DNA of 17,352 nt from Gemmatimonadota bacterium (lineage in GTDB: Bacteria; Gemmatimonadota; Gemmatimonadetes; Longimicrobiales; Gaopeijiaceae), in NCBI GenBank assembly GCA_018678395.1, contig JAHHMJ010000097.1:1-17352 (forward strand). The letters run 5' to 3'. The notes below the pieces were generated by a model, which did not search any database, was not told the origin of the DNA, and saw only the letters and a program-made list of their open reading frames with translations. Below are positions 1 through 6,404 of this stretch, one piece after another; position 1 is the first letter of the stretch, and every line of letters starts with the position of its first letter. The translations under genes were made by a program, and so were the position numbers.

Positions 1-2
1 CG

Positions 3-1850
3 CTCGAGACGCTCATCGGGGGCGTGCAGACGCCGCCCTTCCGGAAGTTGGGCGTCTTCGAGGTCGACACCTTCGTGCCTCCCGGCCAACGCATGAAGCT
101 CGCGCTGCGGCTGAACGGACTCGTCGCCTCACCCTCGTTCGCCGCCTGGCGCTCGGGCGACCCGCTCGACATCGACCGGCTGCTGTGGGCCCCGGACGGC
201 CGGCCCCGCGCGAGCGTGATCCAGCTCGCCCACCTCTCGGAGCCCGAGCGGATCTTCGTCGTGACCCTGCTGTTGTCGAGGGCGATCACCTGGATGCGGC
301 GCCAGCCGGGCACCTCGGATCTGCGGGCGATGATCTACATCGACGAACTTTTCGGCTTCGCGCCGCCGACCGCGAATCCTCCGTCGAAGACCCCACTGCT
401 GACGCTCTTCAAGCAGGCTCGGGCGCACGGTCTCGGGGTGGTGGTCTCCACCCAGAACCCCGTGGACATGGACTACAAGCTCATGTCGAACGCCGGCACC
501 TGGATGATGGGGCGGCTGCAGACCGAGCGAGACAAGGCCCGCGTCATCGAGGCGCTGCGGTCGGCGGACGGCAGCGTCGACGTACGGGCTTGGGACGCAC
601 GCCTGGGAGGCCTGGGTAAACGCCAGTTCGTACTCAAGCGCACCCGGAGCCCCGACCCGGAGCTGTTCACCACCCGGTGGGCGATGTCGTACCTGCGGGG
701 ACCCGTAACCCGGGCGGAGCTGGACTTGCTGCCCCCGGAGACAATCGCCCCGGAGGCGGACTCGCCAGAAGCCGCGCAGGGTGGCGCGACGGACGGGGCC
801 GCCGTTCGCGGTGCCGCGGATCCGGTAAGCCCCACTTCGGCACGCCACGCGGCACCTCCCGCGAGCCCCCACCCGGGCTCGGGCGCCGGGGCGGCGCCGG
901 CCGCGGCGTTGCCGCTGGCCGACGACGAGTCCCCGCTCATGCCGAAGATCGCCGATGGCGTGCGGGTGACCTGGCTCGACCCCGCGGCTCCGTGGGCGGC
1001 GAAGCTCGGACTCGGGGCGGGCGCACGACTCGAGGCAGGCCTCGCCGGACGCGTGCGCATGCTCTTCGACGAGACGAAGGCCGATCTGCGTCACGAGATC
1101 GAGTGGGAGATGGTGTTCGCCCCGCCGCTGGCGGAGAGCGTTCAGGCGACGGCCGCCTCTCCGGTGGACTTCGACGAGCGGGACTTCCGCGACAGCGCCC
1201 CAGCCGGTGTTCGCTACGTGATCCCGGCAGCGCCCCTCGACAAGAAGTCCTTTCTGAACGCTGTCGAACGCGCCCTGGCCGACCGATTGCACGCGACACT
1301 CGAGCTCAAGCTGCGCCACAATCCGACCCTCAAGCTGTACTCCCGGGTCGGTGAGTCCGAGGCCGACTTCAGGACCCGTTGCGAGGCGGCCGCCGAGGAC
1401 GCCGCCGACGCCGACGCCGCGAAGCTCAGAGACCGCTATGAGAAGAAGCTCGACACGGCGCGCGACCAGGTGGAGCGTGCCGAGCGCCGCCTGCGCGAAC
1501 TCGACGTCGACGTCTCGTCCCGGCGGCAGCAGGAGCTGGTCTCGGGAGCCGGCGCCCTCATCGGTGCCTTCCTCGGCGGACGACGGAGCACCCGGTCGCT
1601 GTCGTCGATCGCCTCGCGCCGCTCGCAGACCCGCCGAACCGAAGAACGACGCCGAAGCGCCGAGGAGAAGCTCACGGCCGAACAGGAAGACGTCGTCGAG
1701 CTGGAGCAGGAGCTCGCCGAGGACCTCCAGGCCATCTGGGACCGCTGGCAAACGGCGGCCGGAGAGATCGAGATCGTCGAGGTCGGGCTCGAGAAGAACG
1801 ACATCGACGTGTCGGACCTGCACGTGTTCTGGGCGGCCCGGACGGAGTGA
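3..1850 (+). CDS. HerA/DUF87-like ATP-binding protein, 5' partial
   Basis: The reading frame is already open at the left edge, so the N-terminus and the Walker A loop lie outside the window; the GTG at 24 is probably internal. About 615 residues are visible. A Walker-B-like strand (MIYIDELFGF, around residues 113-122) is followed by a helicase-type sensor segment (VVVSTQNPVDMDYKLMSNAG, around 147-166). This pattern is typical of the HerA/DUF87/DUF853 branch of FtsK-HerA ATPases, which act as hexameric DNA or protein translocases. After the ATPase core comes an Ala/Pro-rich linker (about 245-305), a small globular region, and a long charged coiled coil (about 455-590). The coiled coil is interrupted by a glycine-rich hydrophobic patch (GAGALIGAFLGG) and a Ser/Arg-rich stretch. 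The partner and process cannot be told because the upstream neighbours are missing. Family call fairly sure; function unknown. Confidence 0.8.
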   Translation, partial: LETLIGGVQTPPFRKLGVFEVDTFVPPGQRMKLALRLNGLVASPSFAAWRSGDPLDIDRLLWAPDGRPRASVIQLAHLSEPERIFVVTLLLSRAITWMRRQPGTSDLRAMIYIDELFGFAPPTANPPSKTPLLTLFKQARAHGLGVVVSTQNPVDMDYKLMSNAGTWMMGRLQTERDKARVIEALRSADGSVDVRAWDARLGGLGKRQFVLKRTRSPDPELFTTRWAMSYLRGPVTRAELDLLPPETIAPEADSPEAAQGGATDGAAVRGAADPVSPTSARHAAPPASPHPGSGAGAAPAAALPLADDESPLMPKIADGVRVTWLDPAAPWAAKLGLGAGARLEAGLAGRVRMLFDETKADLRHEIEWEMVFAPPLAESVQATAASPVDFDERDFRDSAPAGVRYVIPAAPLDKKSFLNAVERALADRLHATLELKLRHNPTLKLYSRVGESEADFRTRCEAAAEDAADADAAKLRDRYEKKLDTARDQVERAERRLRELDVDVSSRRQQELVSGAGALIGAFLGGRRSTRSLSSIASRRSQTRRTEERRRSAEEKLTAEQEDVVELEQELAEDLQAIWDRWQTAAGEIEIVEVGLEKNDIDVSDLHVFWAARTE

Positions 1851-1977
1851 GGGAGGCTCCCCGAGGACGATTGGAGGTTGCCCGCACGTCACCGGGCGCC
1901 AACGATGTGACTGCCACGGCCCGAGCCCGAGGACCGGCGCTCCGCCTCTGCGGAACCCGAACCGTGAACCGATGCCA

Positions 1978-1983
1978 AGGAGG
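1978..1983 (+). promoter_or_regulatory. Shine-Dalgarno AGGAGG of the first VOC gene
   Basis: A perfect AGGAGG lies 6 bases before the ATG at 1990. It favours that start over the in-frame ATGs at 1972 (upstream of the motif) and 1984 (directly abutting it). The 139 bases between the ATPase stop and this start hold no gene. They contain only a weak 5-bp inverted repeat (1880-1884 with 1893-1897) that has no T tract. Confidence 0.8.
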
Positions 1984-1989
1984 ATGACG

Positions 1990-2787
1990 ATGACCGATGT
2001 GCCCACCGGACACGCGTTGTGGTACGACCTCATGACCACCGACCTCGAAGGAGCCACGGCGTTCTACGGGTCGGTCGCCGGATGGACCATCACCCCCTTC
2101 GAGGGCGCTCCCCAGCCGTACGACATGTTCACGGCCCCGTCCGGTCCGATCGGGGGGCTGATGAAGCTGCCCGATGAAGCCGTGGCCGGGGGCGCCCCCC
2201 CGCACTGGTTGGCGTACTTCGCCACACCCGACGTGGACGCCTCCATCGCCCGGGCCCAGGAGCTCGGAGCCACCGTGTCGATGCCCGCCATGAGCATGCC
2301 GGAGGTGGGTCGCTTCGGCGTCCTGACGGATCCGGCCGGAGCGGTCTTCGCGCTGTTCACGCCCGCCCGCCCGGAGCCCGCCCCGACCGAACGGGCCGGT
2401 CCGGGCCAGATCTCGTGGCACGAACTCATGACCGAGGACTACGCGAAGGCCTTCGACTTCTACCACGAGATTCTCGGGTGGGAGAAGACGACTGCGATGA
2501 ACATGGGACCGGCGGGGACCTACCAGCTCTTCAAGCGCGCGGGCGCCGAGGGCGACATGGGCGGTATGATGAACCGCCCGCCCGAGATGCCGGTCTCGAC
2601 GTGGATGTACTACATCAACGTGGCCGATCTGGACGCGGCGGTCGGCCGGGTCGCGGAGGGGGGCGGGCAGGTGCTGCACGGTCCCATGGAGGTCCCGGGT
2701 GGCGACCGGGTGTGCGTGTGTCAGGATCCGCAGGGTGGGATCTTCGCGTTGCACACCTACGTGGACGGCGGAGGGATCGGCGCCTAG
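1990..2787 (+). CDS. Two-domain VOC (glyoxalase/bleomycin-resistance fold) protein
   Basis: This is a 265-residue protein made of two tandem VOC modules, about residues 6-124 and 138-258. Each begins with the family's strand-helix opening (GHALWYDLMTTDLEGATAFY; ISWHELMTEDYAKAFDFYHE) and ends in a D-P-x-G-x-x-F-A-L strand. The layout resembles the Cfp30B-like two-domain VOC proteins often labelled hydroxylases or glyoxalases. The final strand of each module lacks the glutamate that binds metal in glyoxalase I and extradiol dioxygenases, so a metal-free or ligand-binding role is possible (inference). The start is set by an ideal AGGAGG. It is the first gene of a likely four-gene unit with a small membrane protein, an SSS symporter and a second VOC paralogue. 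No substrate can be assigned. Cytosolic, with no signal peptide. Confidence 0.85.
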   Translation: MTDVPTGHALWYDLMTTDLEGATAFYGSVAGWTITPFEGAPQPYDMFTAPSGPIGGLMKLPDEAVAGGAPPHWLAYFATPDVDASIARAQELGATVSMPAMSMPEVGRFGVLTDPAGAVFALFTPARPEPAPTERAGPGQISWHELMTEDYAKAFDFYHEILGWEKTTAMNMGPAGTYQLFKRAGAEGDMGGMMNRPPEMPVSTWMYYINVADLDAAVGRVAEGGGQVLHGPMEVPGGDRVCVCQDPQGGIFALHTYVDGGGIGA

Positions 2788-2854
2788 GGGTGCTCTCTCG
2801 GGGCGCGGGACGCGAGGTTGCGCGAACCCGCCCCCCCGTGGAGCTTCGAAGGCC

Positions 2855-3028
2855 ATGACTTCCTCCGACGAACGCAACGAGCCCCCCGCCGACGGCACGT
2901 CGGCCGAGGCTTCGCCGGATCCGGCCGCTTCCCGCGCCCGGTTCATCCGCACGCTCGTGCGCGTTCTCTCGGTGCAGGTCGTGGCGCTCGCCCTGCTCTG
3001 GATCCTCCAGGCTCGATACCACGGCTGA
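2855..3028 (+). CDS. Small single-helix membrane protein coupled to the SSS symporter
   Basis: This 57-residue protein has a charged, disordered N-terminal half rich in Glu, Asp, Pro and Ala. A basic turn (RARFIRTLVR) follows, then one hydrophobic helix (about residues 37-52, VLSVQVVALALLWILQ), and it ends ARYHG. An AAGG lies just before its ATG. Its stop codon overlaps the ATG of the downstream symporter by one base in TGATG, so the two are probably translationally coupled. Other solute transporters of this superfamily are known to be preceded by small membrane proteins (YhdT with PanF, DUF485 proteins with ActP, DUF4212 proteins), which makes an accessory-subunit role plausible. This one is shorter, with a single helix, and I do not recognise its family. 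By the positive-inside rule the basic N-terminal side should be cytosolic. Confidence 0.65.
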   Translation: MTSSDERNEPPADGTSAEASPDPAASRARFIRTLVRVLSVQVVALALLWILQARYHG

Positions 3029-4716
3029 TGCATCCGATCAACTGGCTGATCGTCGTCGGCTACATCGGCTACGTCCTCGTGGACGGCGTCCGAAGGTCCA
3101 AGGGCACCGACAAGATCGAGGGCTATTTCCTGGCCAACCGTTCGCTGCCCTGGTGGGCGTTGGGCCTCTCGGTCATGGCCACCCAGTTGTCTGCCGTCAC
3201 GATGATCGGAACCACCGGTCAGGGCGCGACGGACGGACTCCGCTTCGTGCAGTTCTACTTCGGACTGCCGCTCGCGATGATCATTCTCGGGGTGACCCTC
3301 GTGCCGTTCCTGCACGGCGCGAAGGTCTACACCGCCTACGAGTACCTCGAGCGCCGCTTCGGCCCGGGAACGCGCTCGGCGACGAGCTTTCTCTTCCTGC
3401 TGTCGCGCGGCATGTCGGTGGGGACGATCCTCGCCGCCCCCGGCGTGGTCTTCTCGGCCATCTTCGGCTGGCCGCTGATATGGTCGGTCGCGCTGATCGG
3501 CGTGCCCACCGTGGCGTATACCATGCTGGGCGGCATTCAGGCGGTGACGTGGGCCGACGTGAAGCAGATGATCCTCATCATTCTGGCGCTGCTGGGGATC
3601 CTGTTCGTGCTCTTCGCCCAGATGCCGGTCAGCCCGGACGAGGCGCTGCGCATCGCGGGGTCCACCGGCCGCCTGAAGGTGTTCGACTTCTCGTTCACGC
3701 TGACCGAGCAGTACACCTTCTGGTCGGGGATCCTGGGCGGGACCTTCCTGATGCTGTCCTACTTCGGCACCGACCAGAGTCAGGTGCAGCGCTATCTTGC
3801 GGCGAAGAACGTCGACGAGGCGCGCAGCTCGCTGATGATCAGCGCCTACTGGAAGATCCCGCTGCAGGGCCTGGTGCTCCTGGTCGGCGTTCTGGTGTTC
3901 GTCTACTACCTCTTCGTCGCGCCGCCACTGCTGTTCAACCCGGACCACGAAGCCCAGGTGCGGTCGGCCGACCCCGCGGCCTACGGGGCGTTGGAGACGC
4001 GCTTCGACCAGGCCTTCACCGAACGGGAGGCCGTCGCGCTCGAGGTGGCGGACCTGCGATCGGCTGGAGACGTCGCGGCGGCGGACGCCGCGATGGAGCG
4101 CTTCCTCACCCAGGAAGCCGAGGTTCAGGAGATCCGGGGAGAGGCGCTGGCCATGGCCGAAGAGGTCACGGGCCAGTCGAGCCGGGACGTGAACTACATC
4201 ATTCCCCGATTCGCACTGAATGAACTGCCCATCGGCCTGTCGGGGATCTTCATCGCCGCCATCATGGCCGCCGCGATGTCATCGATCTCGTCCGAACTGA
4301 ACTCGTTGTCGACCACGACCATCATCGACTTCTACCGGCGCTGGGTACGGCCCGAAGCTTCGGACACCCACTACCTGAACGTCTCGAAGATCGCCACGCT
4401 GTTCTGGGGGGCCTTCGCCTGCGTGGTGGCCACATTTGCGGCCACACTCGGGTCTCTGATCGAGGTCGTGAACCGCTTCGGGTCGTTCTTCTACGGCTCG
4501 ATTCTCGGTGTCTTCCTGCTGGCGATGGTGCCGCGCACGAACGGTTGGGGCGCCGGCATCGGCCTGGTCAGCGGCATGGGCTCCGTGGCGTACTTCACCT
4601 TCTTCCAGCCCCAGATCGCATTCCTGTGGCACAACGTGATCGGTGCGGTCGTGGTGCTCGTCGTGGGTACTACGGTGAGTGCGCTCACCGGAGGAAGCGA
4701 GGCGGCGGGGGCGTAG
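3028..4716 (+). CDS. Sodium:solute symporter (SSS family)
   Basis: This is a 562-residue multi-helix membrane protein that imports an unidentified solute with Na+ across the inner membrane. Diagnostic pieces are the N-terminal GYFLANRSLPWWALGLSVMA, the TDQSQVQRYLAAKN loop after TM6/7, and SSISSELNSLSTTTIIDFYR (about residues 418-437). The last carries the serines and threonines expected at the Na2 site in TM8. Between two transmembrane helices there is an approximately 85-residue charged, helical, non-membrane insertion (about residues 303-388), longer than in typical bacterial relatives such as PutP. The ATG is chosen because it overlaps the stop of the preceding small membrane protein; a longer open frame upstream lacks SSS-like sequence. 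The flanking VOC genes suggest uptake of a compound those proteins bind or process. SSS family membership is sure; substrate unknown. Confidence 0.93.
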   Translation: MHPINWLIVVGYIGYVLVDGVRRSKGTDKIEGYFLANRSLPWWALGLSVMATQLSAVTMIGTTGQGATDGLRFVQFYFGLPLAMIILGVTLVPFLHGAKVYTAYEYLERRFGPGTRSATSFLFLLSRGMSVGTILAAPGVVFSAIFGWPLIWSVALIGVPTVAYTMLGGIQAVTWADVKQMILIILALLGILFVLFAQMPVSPDEALRIAGSTGRLKVFDFSFTLTEQYTFWSGILGGTFLMLSYFGTDQSQVQRYLAAKNVDEARSSLMISAYWKIPLQGLVLLVGVLVFVYYLFVAPPLLFNPDHEAQVRSADPAAYGALETRFDQAFTEREAVALEVADLRSAGDVAAADAAMERFLTQEAEVQEIRGEALAMAEEVTGQSSRDVNYIIPRFALNELPIGLSGIFIAAIMAAAMSSISSELNSLSTTTIIDFYRRWVRPEASDTHYLNVSKIATLFWGAFACVVATFAATLGSLIEVVNRFGSFFYGSILGVFLLAMVPRTNGWGAGIGLVSGMGSVAYFTFFQPQIAFLWHNVIGAVVVLVVGTTVSALTGGSEAAGA

Positions 4717-4757
4717 GGGCGACCGAAAGGCGACGGGGAATGGCTTGTCTGCCGGCG

Positions 4758-4783
4758 CGGGGCGCGGAACTATCGAAGCCCCG
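4758..4783 (+). other. Intergenic hairpin between symporter and second VOC gene
   Basis: CGGGGC (4758-4763) is complementary to GCCCCG (4778-4783) across a 14-base loop, within the 93-base gap after the symporter stop. There is no T tract, so it is a weak terminator candidate at best. It could be an RNA-processing or attenuation element, or chance in GC-rich DNA. Confidence 0.3.
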
Positions 4784-4809
4784 TCCACTCGCCTTCGAGG
4801 ACCGCTGCC

Positions 4810-5589
4810 ATGCCCGCCGTCGACCTGAAGCACGGGATGTTCGCCTGGACCGACCTGATCGCCCACGATCTGGCTGCGGACAGGGCATTCTACGGCGACC
4901 TCTTCGGATGGCGGGCCGAAGCCCTACCGAATCATACCGCGTCGGCATACACGCTCTTCACTGTCGGTGGCGAGCGGGTCGCGGGCCTCACACCCATGTC
5001 CGAAGGGATGAAGGCACAGGGCGTGCCCCCCATCTGGGTCTCGTACATCCTGGTCGACGACGTCGATGCGGTGGCCGAACGTGTGGAGCGGTACGGCGGA
5101 GTCGTGCGCCTGGACCCCATGGACGTCGTCGATTCGGGCCGGATGGCGATGATCCAGGATCCCTCGGGAGGATCGGTGGCCCTCTGGCAGGCGGGGACGC
5201 ACCGGGGCGCCGAGCGATTCAACGATCCCGGATGCATGACCTGGAACGAGCTGATGACGCGAGATCCGCTCGCGGCCCGCGCGTTCTATTCGGCGTTGCT
5301 CGGGTGGACCTTCGAAGAGGCCGATCTCGGTCCCCGAGGCACCTACCATCTCTGCCGGATCGGGGATCGCCCGAACGGCGGCATCATGGCATTCCCGTCG
5401 GAAGTGCCCGCCGATGTGCCCCCCTACTGGAACGTGTATTTCGCCGTCGAGGACGTGTCTGATTCCTGCGCGAAGGCCGAGAGTCTCGGGGCGACCGTAG
5501 TCGTCCCGCCGACGACGATCCCCATGGGCACGTTCGCCCTGGTCGCGGATCCCCGCGGCGCCCACTTCACGCTCTGGCGCGAGGGCTGA
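4810..5589 (+). CDS. Two-domain VOC protein, paralogue of the gene at 1990
   Basis: This 259-residue protein has two VOC modules, about residues 8-127 and 138-258. Each opens with a strand-helix pattern (GMFAWTDLIAHDLAADRAFY; MTWNELMTRDPLAARAFYSA) and ends in D-P-S/R-G followed by a short strand finishing in LW. It shares architecture and many signature positions with the VOC protein on the other side of the symporter. The histidine at the first strand of module 1 in that protein (GHALW) aligns here with methionine (GMFAW), and H in SWHEL becomes N in TWNEL. Metal binding therefore looks unlikely in this copy (inference). A GAGG lies 9 bases before the ATG. It is the last gene of the plus-strand block, 93 bases after the symporter and followed by strong hairpins. 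Specific reaction unknown. Confidence 0.85.
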   Translation: MPAVDLKHGMFAWTDLIAHDLAADRAFYGDLFGWRAEALPNHTASAYTLFTVGGERVAGLTPMSEGMKAQGVPPIWVSYILVDDVDAVAERVERYGGVVRLDPMDVVDSGRMAMIQDPSGGSVALWQAGTHRGAERFNDPGCMTWNELMTRDPLAARAFYSALLGWTFEEADLGPRGTYHLCRIGDRPNGGIMAFPSEVPADVPPYWNVYFAVEDVSDSCAKAESLGATVVVPPTTIPMGTFALVADPRGAHFTLWREG

Positions 5590-5633
5590 TCGCCGACGCT
5601 CCCATCACCGAATCGGGGCGCCGAGATACGAAA

Positions 5634-5666
5634 CCGGCCCGGGCCGCTCCACGCGACCCGGGCCGG
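5634..5666 (-). terminator. Strong hairpin terminator between convergent genes
   Basis: CCGGCCCGGG (5634-5643) pairs perfectly with CCCGGGCCGG (5657-5666) over a 13-base loop. Read on the minus strand, the 10-bp stem is followed by TTTCGTATCT, a short U-rich tail, so it best serves the coiled-coil gene ending at 5689. It also lies 45 bases after the VOC gene stop on the plus strand and may act in both directions. Confidence 0.7.
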
Positions 5667-5671
5667 GATCC

Positions 5672-5689
5672 AGCGGGCCGGGGCCCGCT
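5672..5689 (-). terminator. Second tandem hairpin overlapping a stop codon
   Basis: AGCGGGC (5672-5678) pairs perfectly with GCCCGCT (5683-5689) around a CGGG loop. On the minus strand it begins inside the TGA stop of the coiled-coil gene and comes just before the larger hairpin at 5634-5666. Together they form a two-hairpin termination region between convergent transcription units. Confidence 0.5.
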
Positions 5690-6240
5690 CAGTTGCCGCC
5701 GCTACCCGGAGCAGCGGGGGCCGGGGCGGGAGGCACCGGCTTCGCGGGCGAGTCCCTCATTCCCGCGAGCAGCTCCTCGAGGGCCTCGAGTGCGGCCTCC
5801 TGATCGTCCCCGAACCGCAGTTCGTCGCCCTTCAGGCGGATGCCCTCGGCCTCGATGCGCAACTCGTCGGCACGAAGCCGCATCTCGTCGGCCTCGAGCC
5901 GGATCCCGTCGACCTCGGCGCGCGCGGCGTCGAGCTGTGCACCGATCTCCTCGGTCCATTCGGCCGTCCGCACGACGGCGATGGAGGACGCGGTCACGCA
6001 CGGGGCGTCCGCGGCACCGGCCTGCGCGGAGTAACTGCGGGTCGTGACCGTCGCCTCGCCGTCTTCGCCGTGGAGTCGCACGAAGATCCGAGGTGCTTCC
6101 ACGGACACACAATGGCGGGTGACCACCCGATATTCCGCGTCCGCGCCGCCCGCCATCACCCCGGCGGTAACCGCCGCTGCTGCGAGCGCTCCGCCCGCGA
6201 TGCACGCGAGGGCCACCACATCCGTTCCGATCCGACCCAT
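5689..6240 (-). CDS. Membrane-anchored protein with five tandem heptads
   Basis: This is a 183-residue protein of unrecognised family. One N-terminal hydrophobic helix (about residues 7-31) would anchor it, with the rest outside the cytoplasm. A small beta-rich region follows (about 36-95) with two cysteines (C44, C81) that could form a disulfide. A coiled coil contains five consecutive heptads (residues 111-145: DGIRLEA, DEMRLRA, DELRIEA, EGIRLKG, DELRFGD), then a second short helix and a Pro/Ala-rich tail. The ATG at 6240 is chosen because a GGGGGGGAG ribosome site lies 3 bases upstream; an in-frame ATG at 6333 has no such support and adds a low-complexity extension. It lies 164 bases after the PIG-L gene with no clear terminator between, so read-through from that operon is possible. 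Confidence 0.75.
   Translation of the reverse strand: MGRIGTDVVALACIAGGALAAAAVTAGVMAGGADAEYRVVTRHCVSVEAPRIFVRLHGEDGEATVTTRSYSAQAGAADAPCVTASSIAVVRTAEWTEEIGAQLDAARAEVDGIRLEADEMRLRADELRIEAEGIRLKGDELRFGDDQEAALEALEELLAGMRDSPAKPVPPAPAPAAPGSGGN
5806..5910 (-). repeat. Five imperfect 21-bp tandem repeats encoding heptads
   Basis: Five consecutive 21-base units encode D/E-x-x-R-hydrophobic-x-A/G heptads in the coiled coil of the gene at 5689-6240. The units are similar but not identical at the DNA level, indicating old tandem duplication with conserved heptad register. Confidence 0.7.
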
Positions 6241-6258
6241 GTCTCCCCCCCTCGACCT

Positions 6259-6274
6259 CGGGGCTGACGCCCCG
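6259..6274 (-). promoter_or_regulatory. Leader hairpin and G-rich ribosome site of the coiled-coil gene
   Basis: CGGGGC (6259-6264) and GCCCCG (6269-6274) form a perfect 6-bp stem with a 4-base loop. It lies immediately upstream of the Shine-Dalgarno tract (a run of seven G on the minus strand at 6251-6245) that serves the ATG at 6240. It may affect ribosome access. No known riboswitch is recognised, and the rest of the 164-base gap shows nothing else convincing. Confidence 0.35.
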
Positions 6275-6404
6275 CCTGAAGTGCTCCCGACGACGACCCC
6301 CGCCGTCGGACCAGCCCGCTTCGATCCCTGCATTCAGGTTCGATGCATCCGACCCGAAAAGGGTTTCCCGAAGCCTTTGGACCCGTCTTCTTCGCCTCCG
6401 ATCA

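Noticed and set aside
1880..1897. Terminator after the HerA-like ATPase
   Set aside because: Only a 5-bp GCCCG/CGGGC stem with a bulged extension and no T tract; too weak to call in GC-rich DNA.
129..2057. Long minus-strand open frame opposite the ATPase
   Set aside because: Arginine/proline/glycine-rich translation with no domain; a by-product of high GC codon usage opposite a clear plus-strand gene.
1672..3948. Very long minus-strand open frame (about 758 codons) opposite the VOC and symporter genes
   Set aside because: Low-complexity His/Arg/Gln-rich translation, spans several real genes, no motif recognised.
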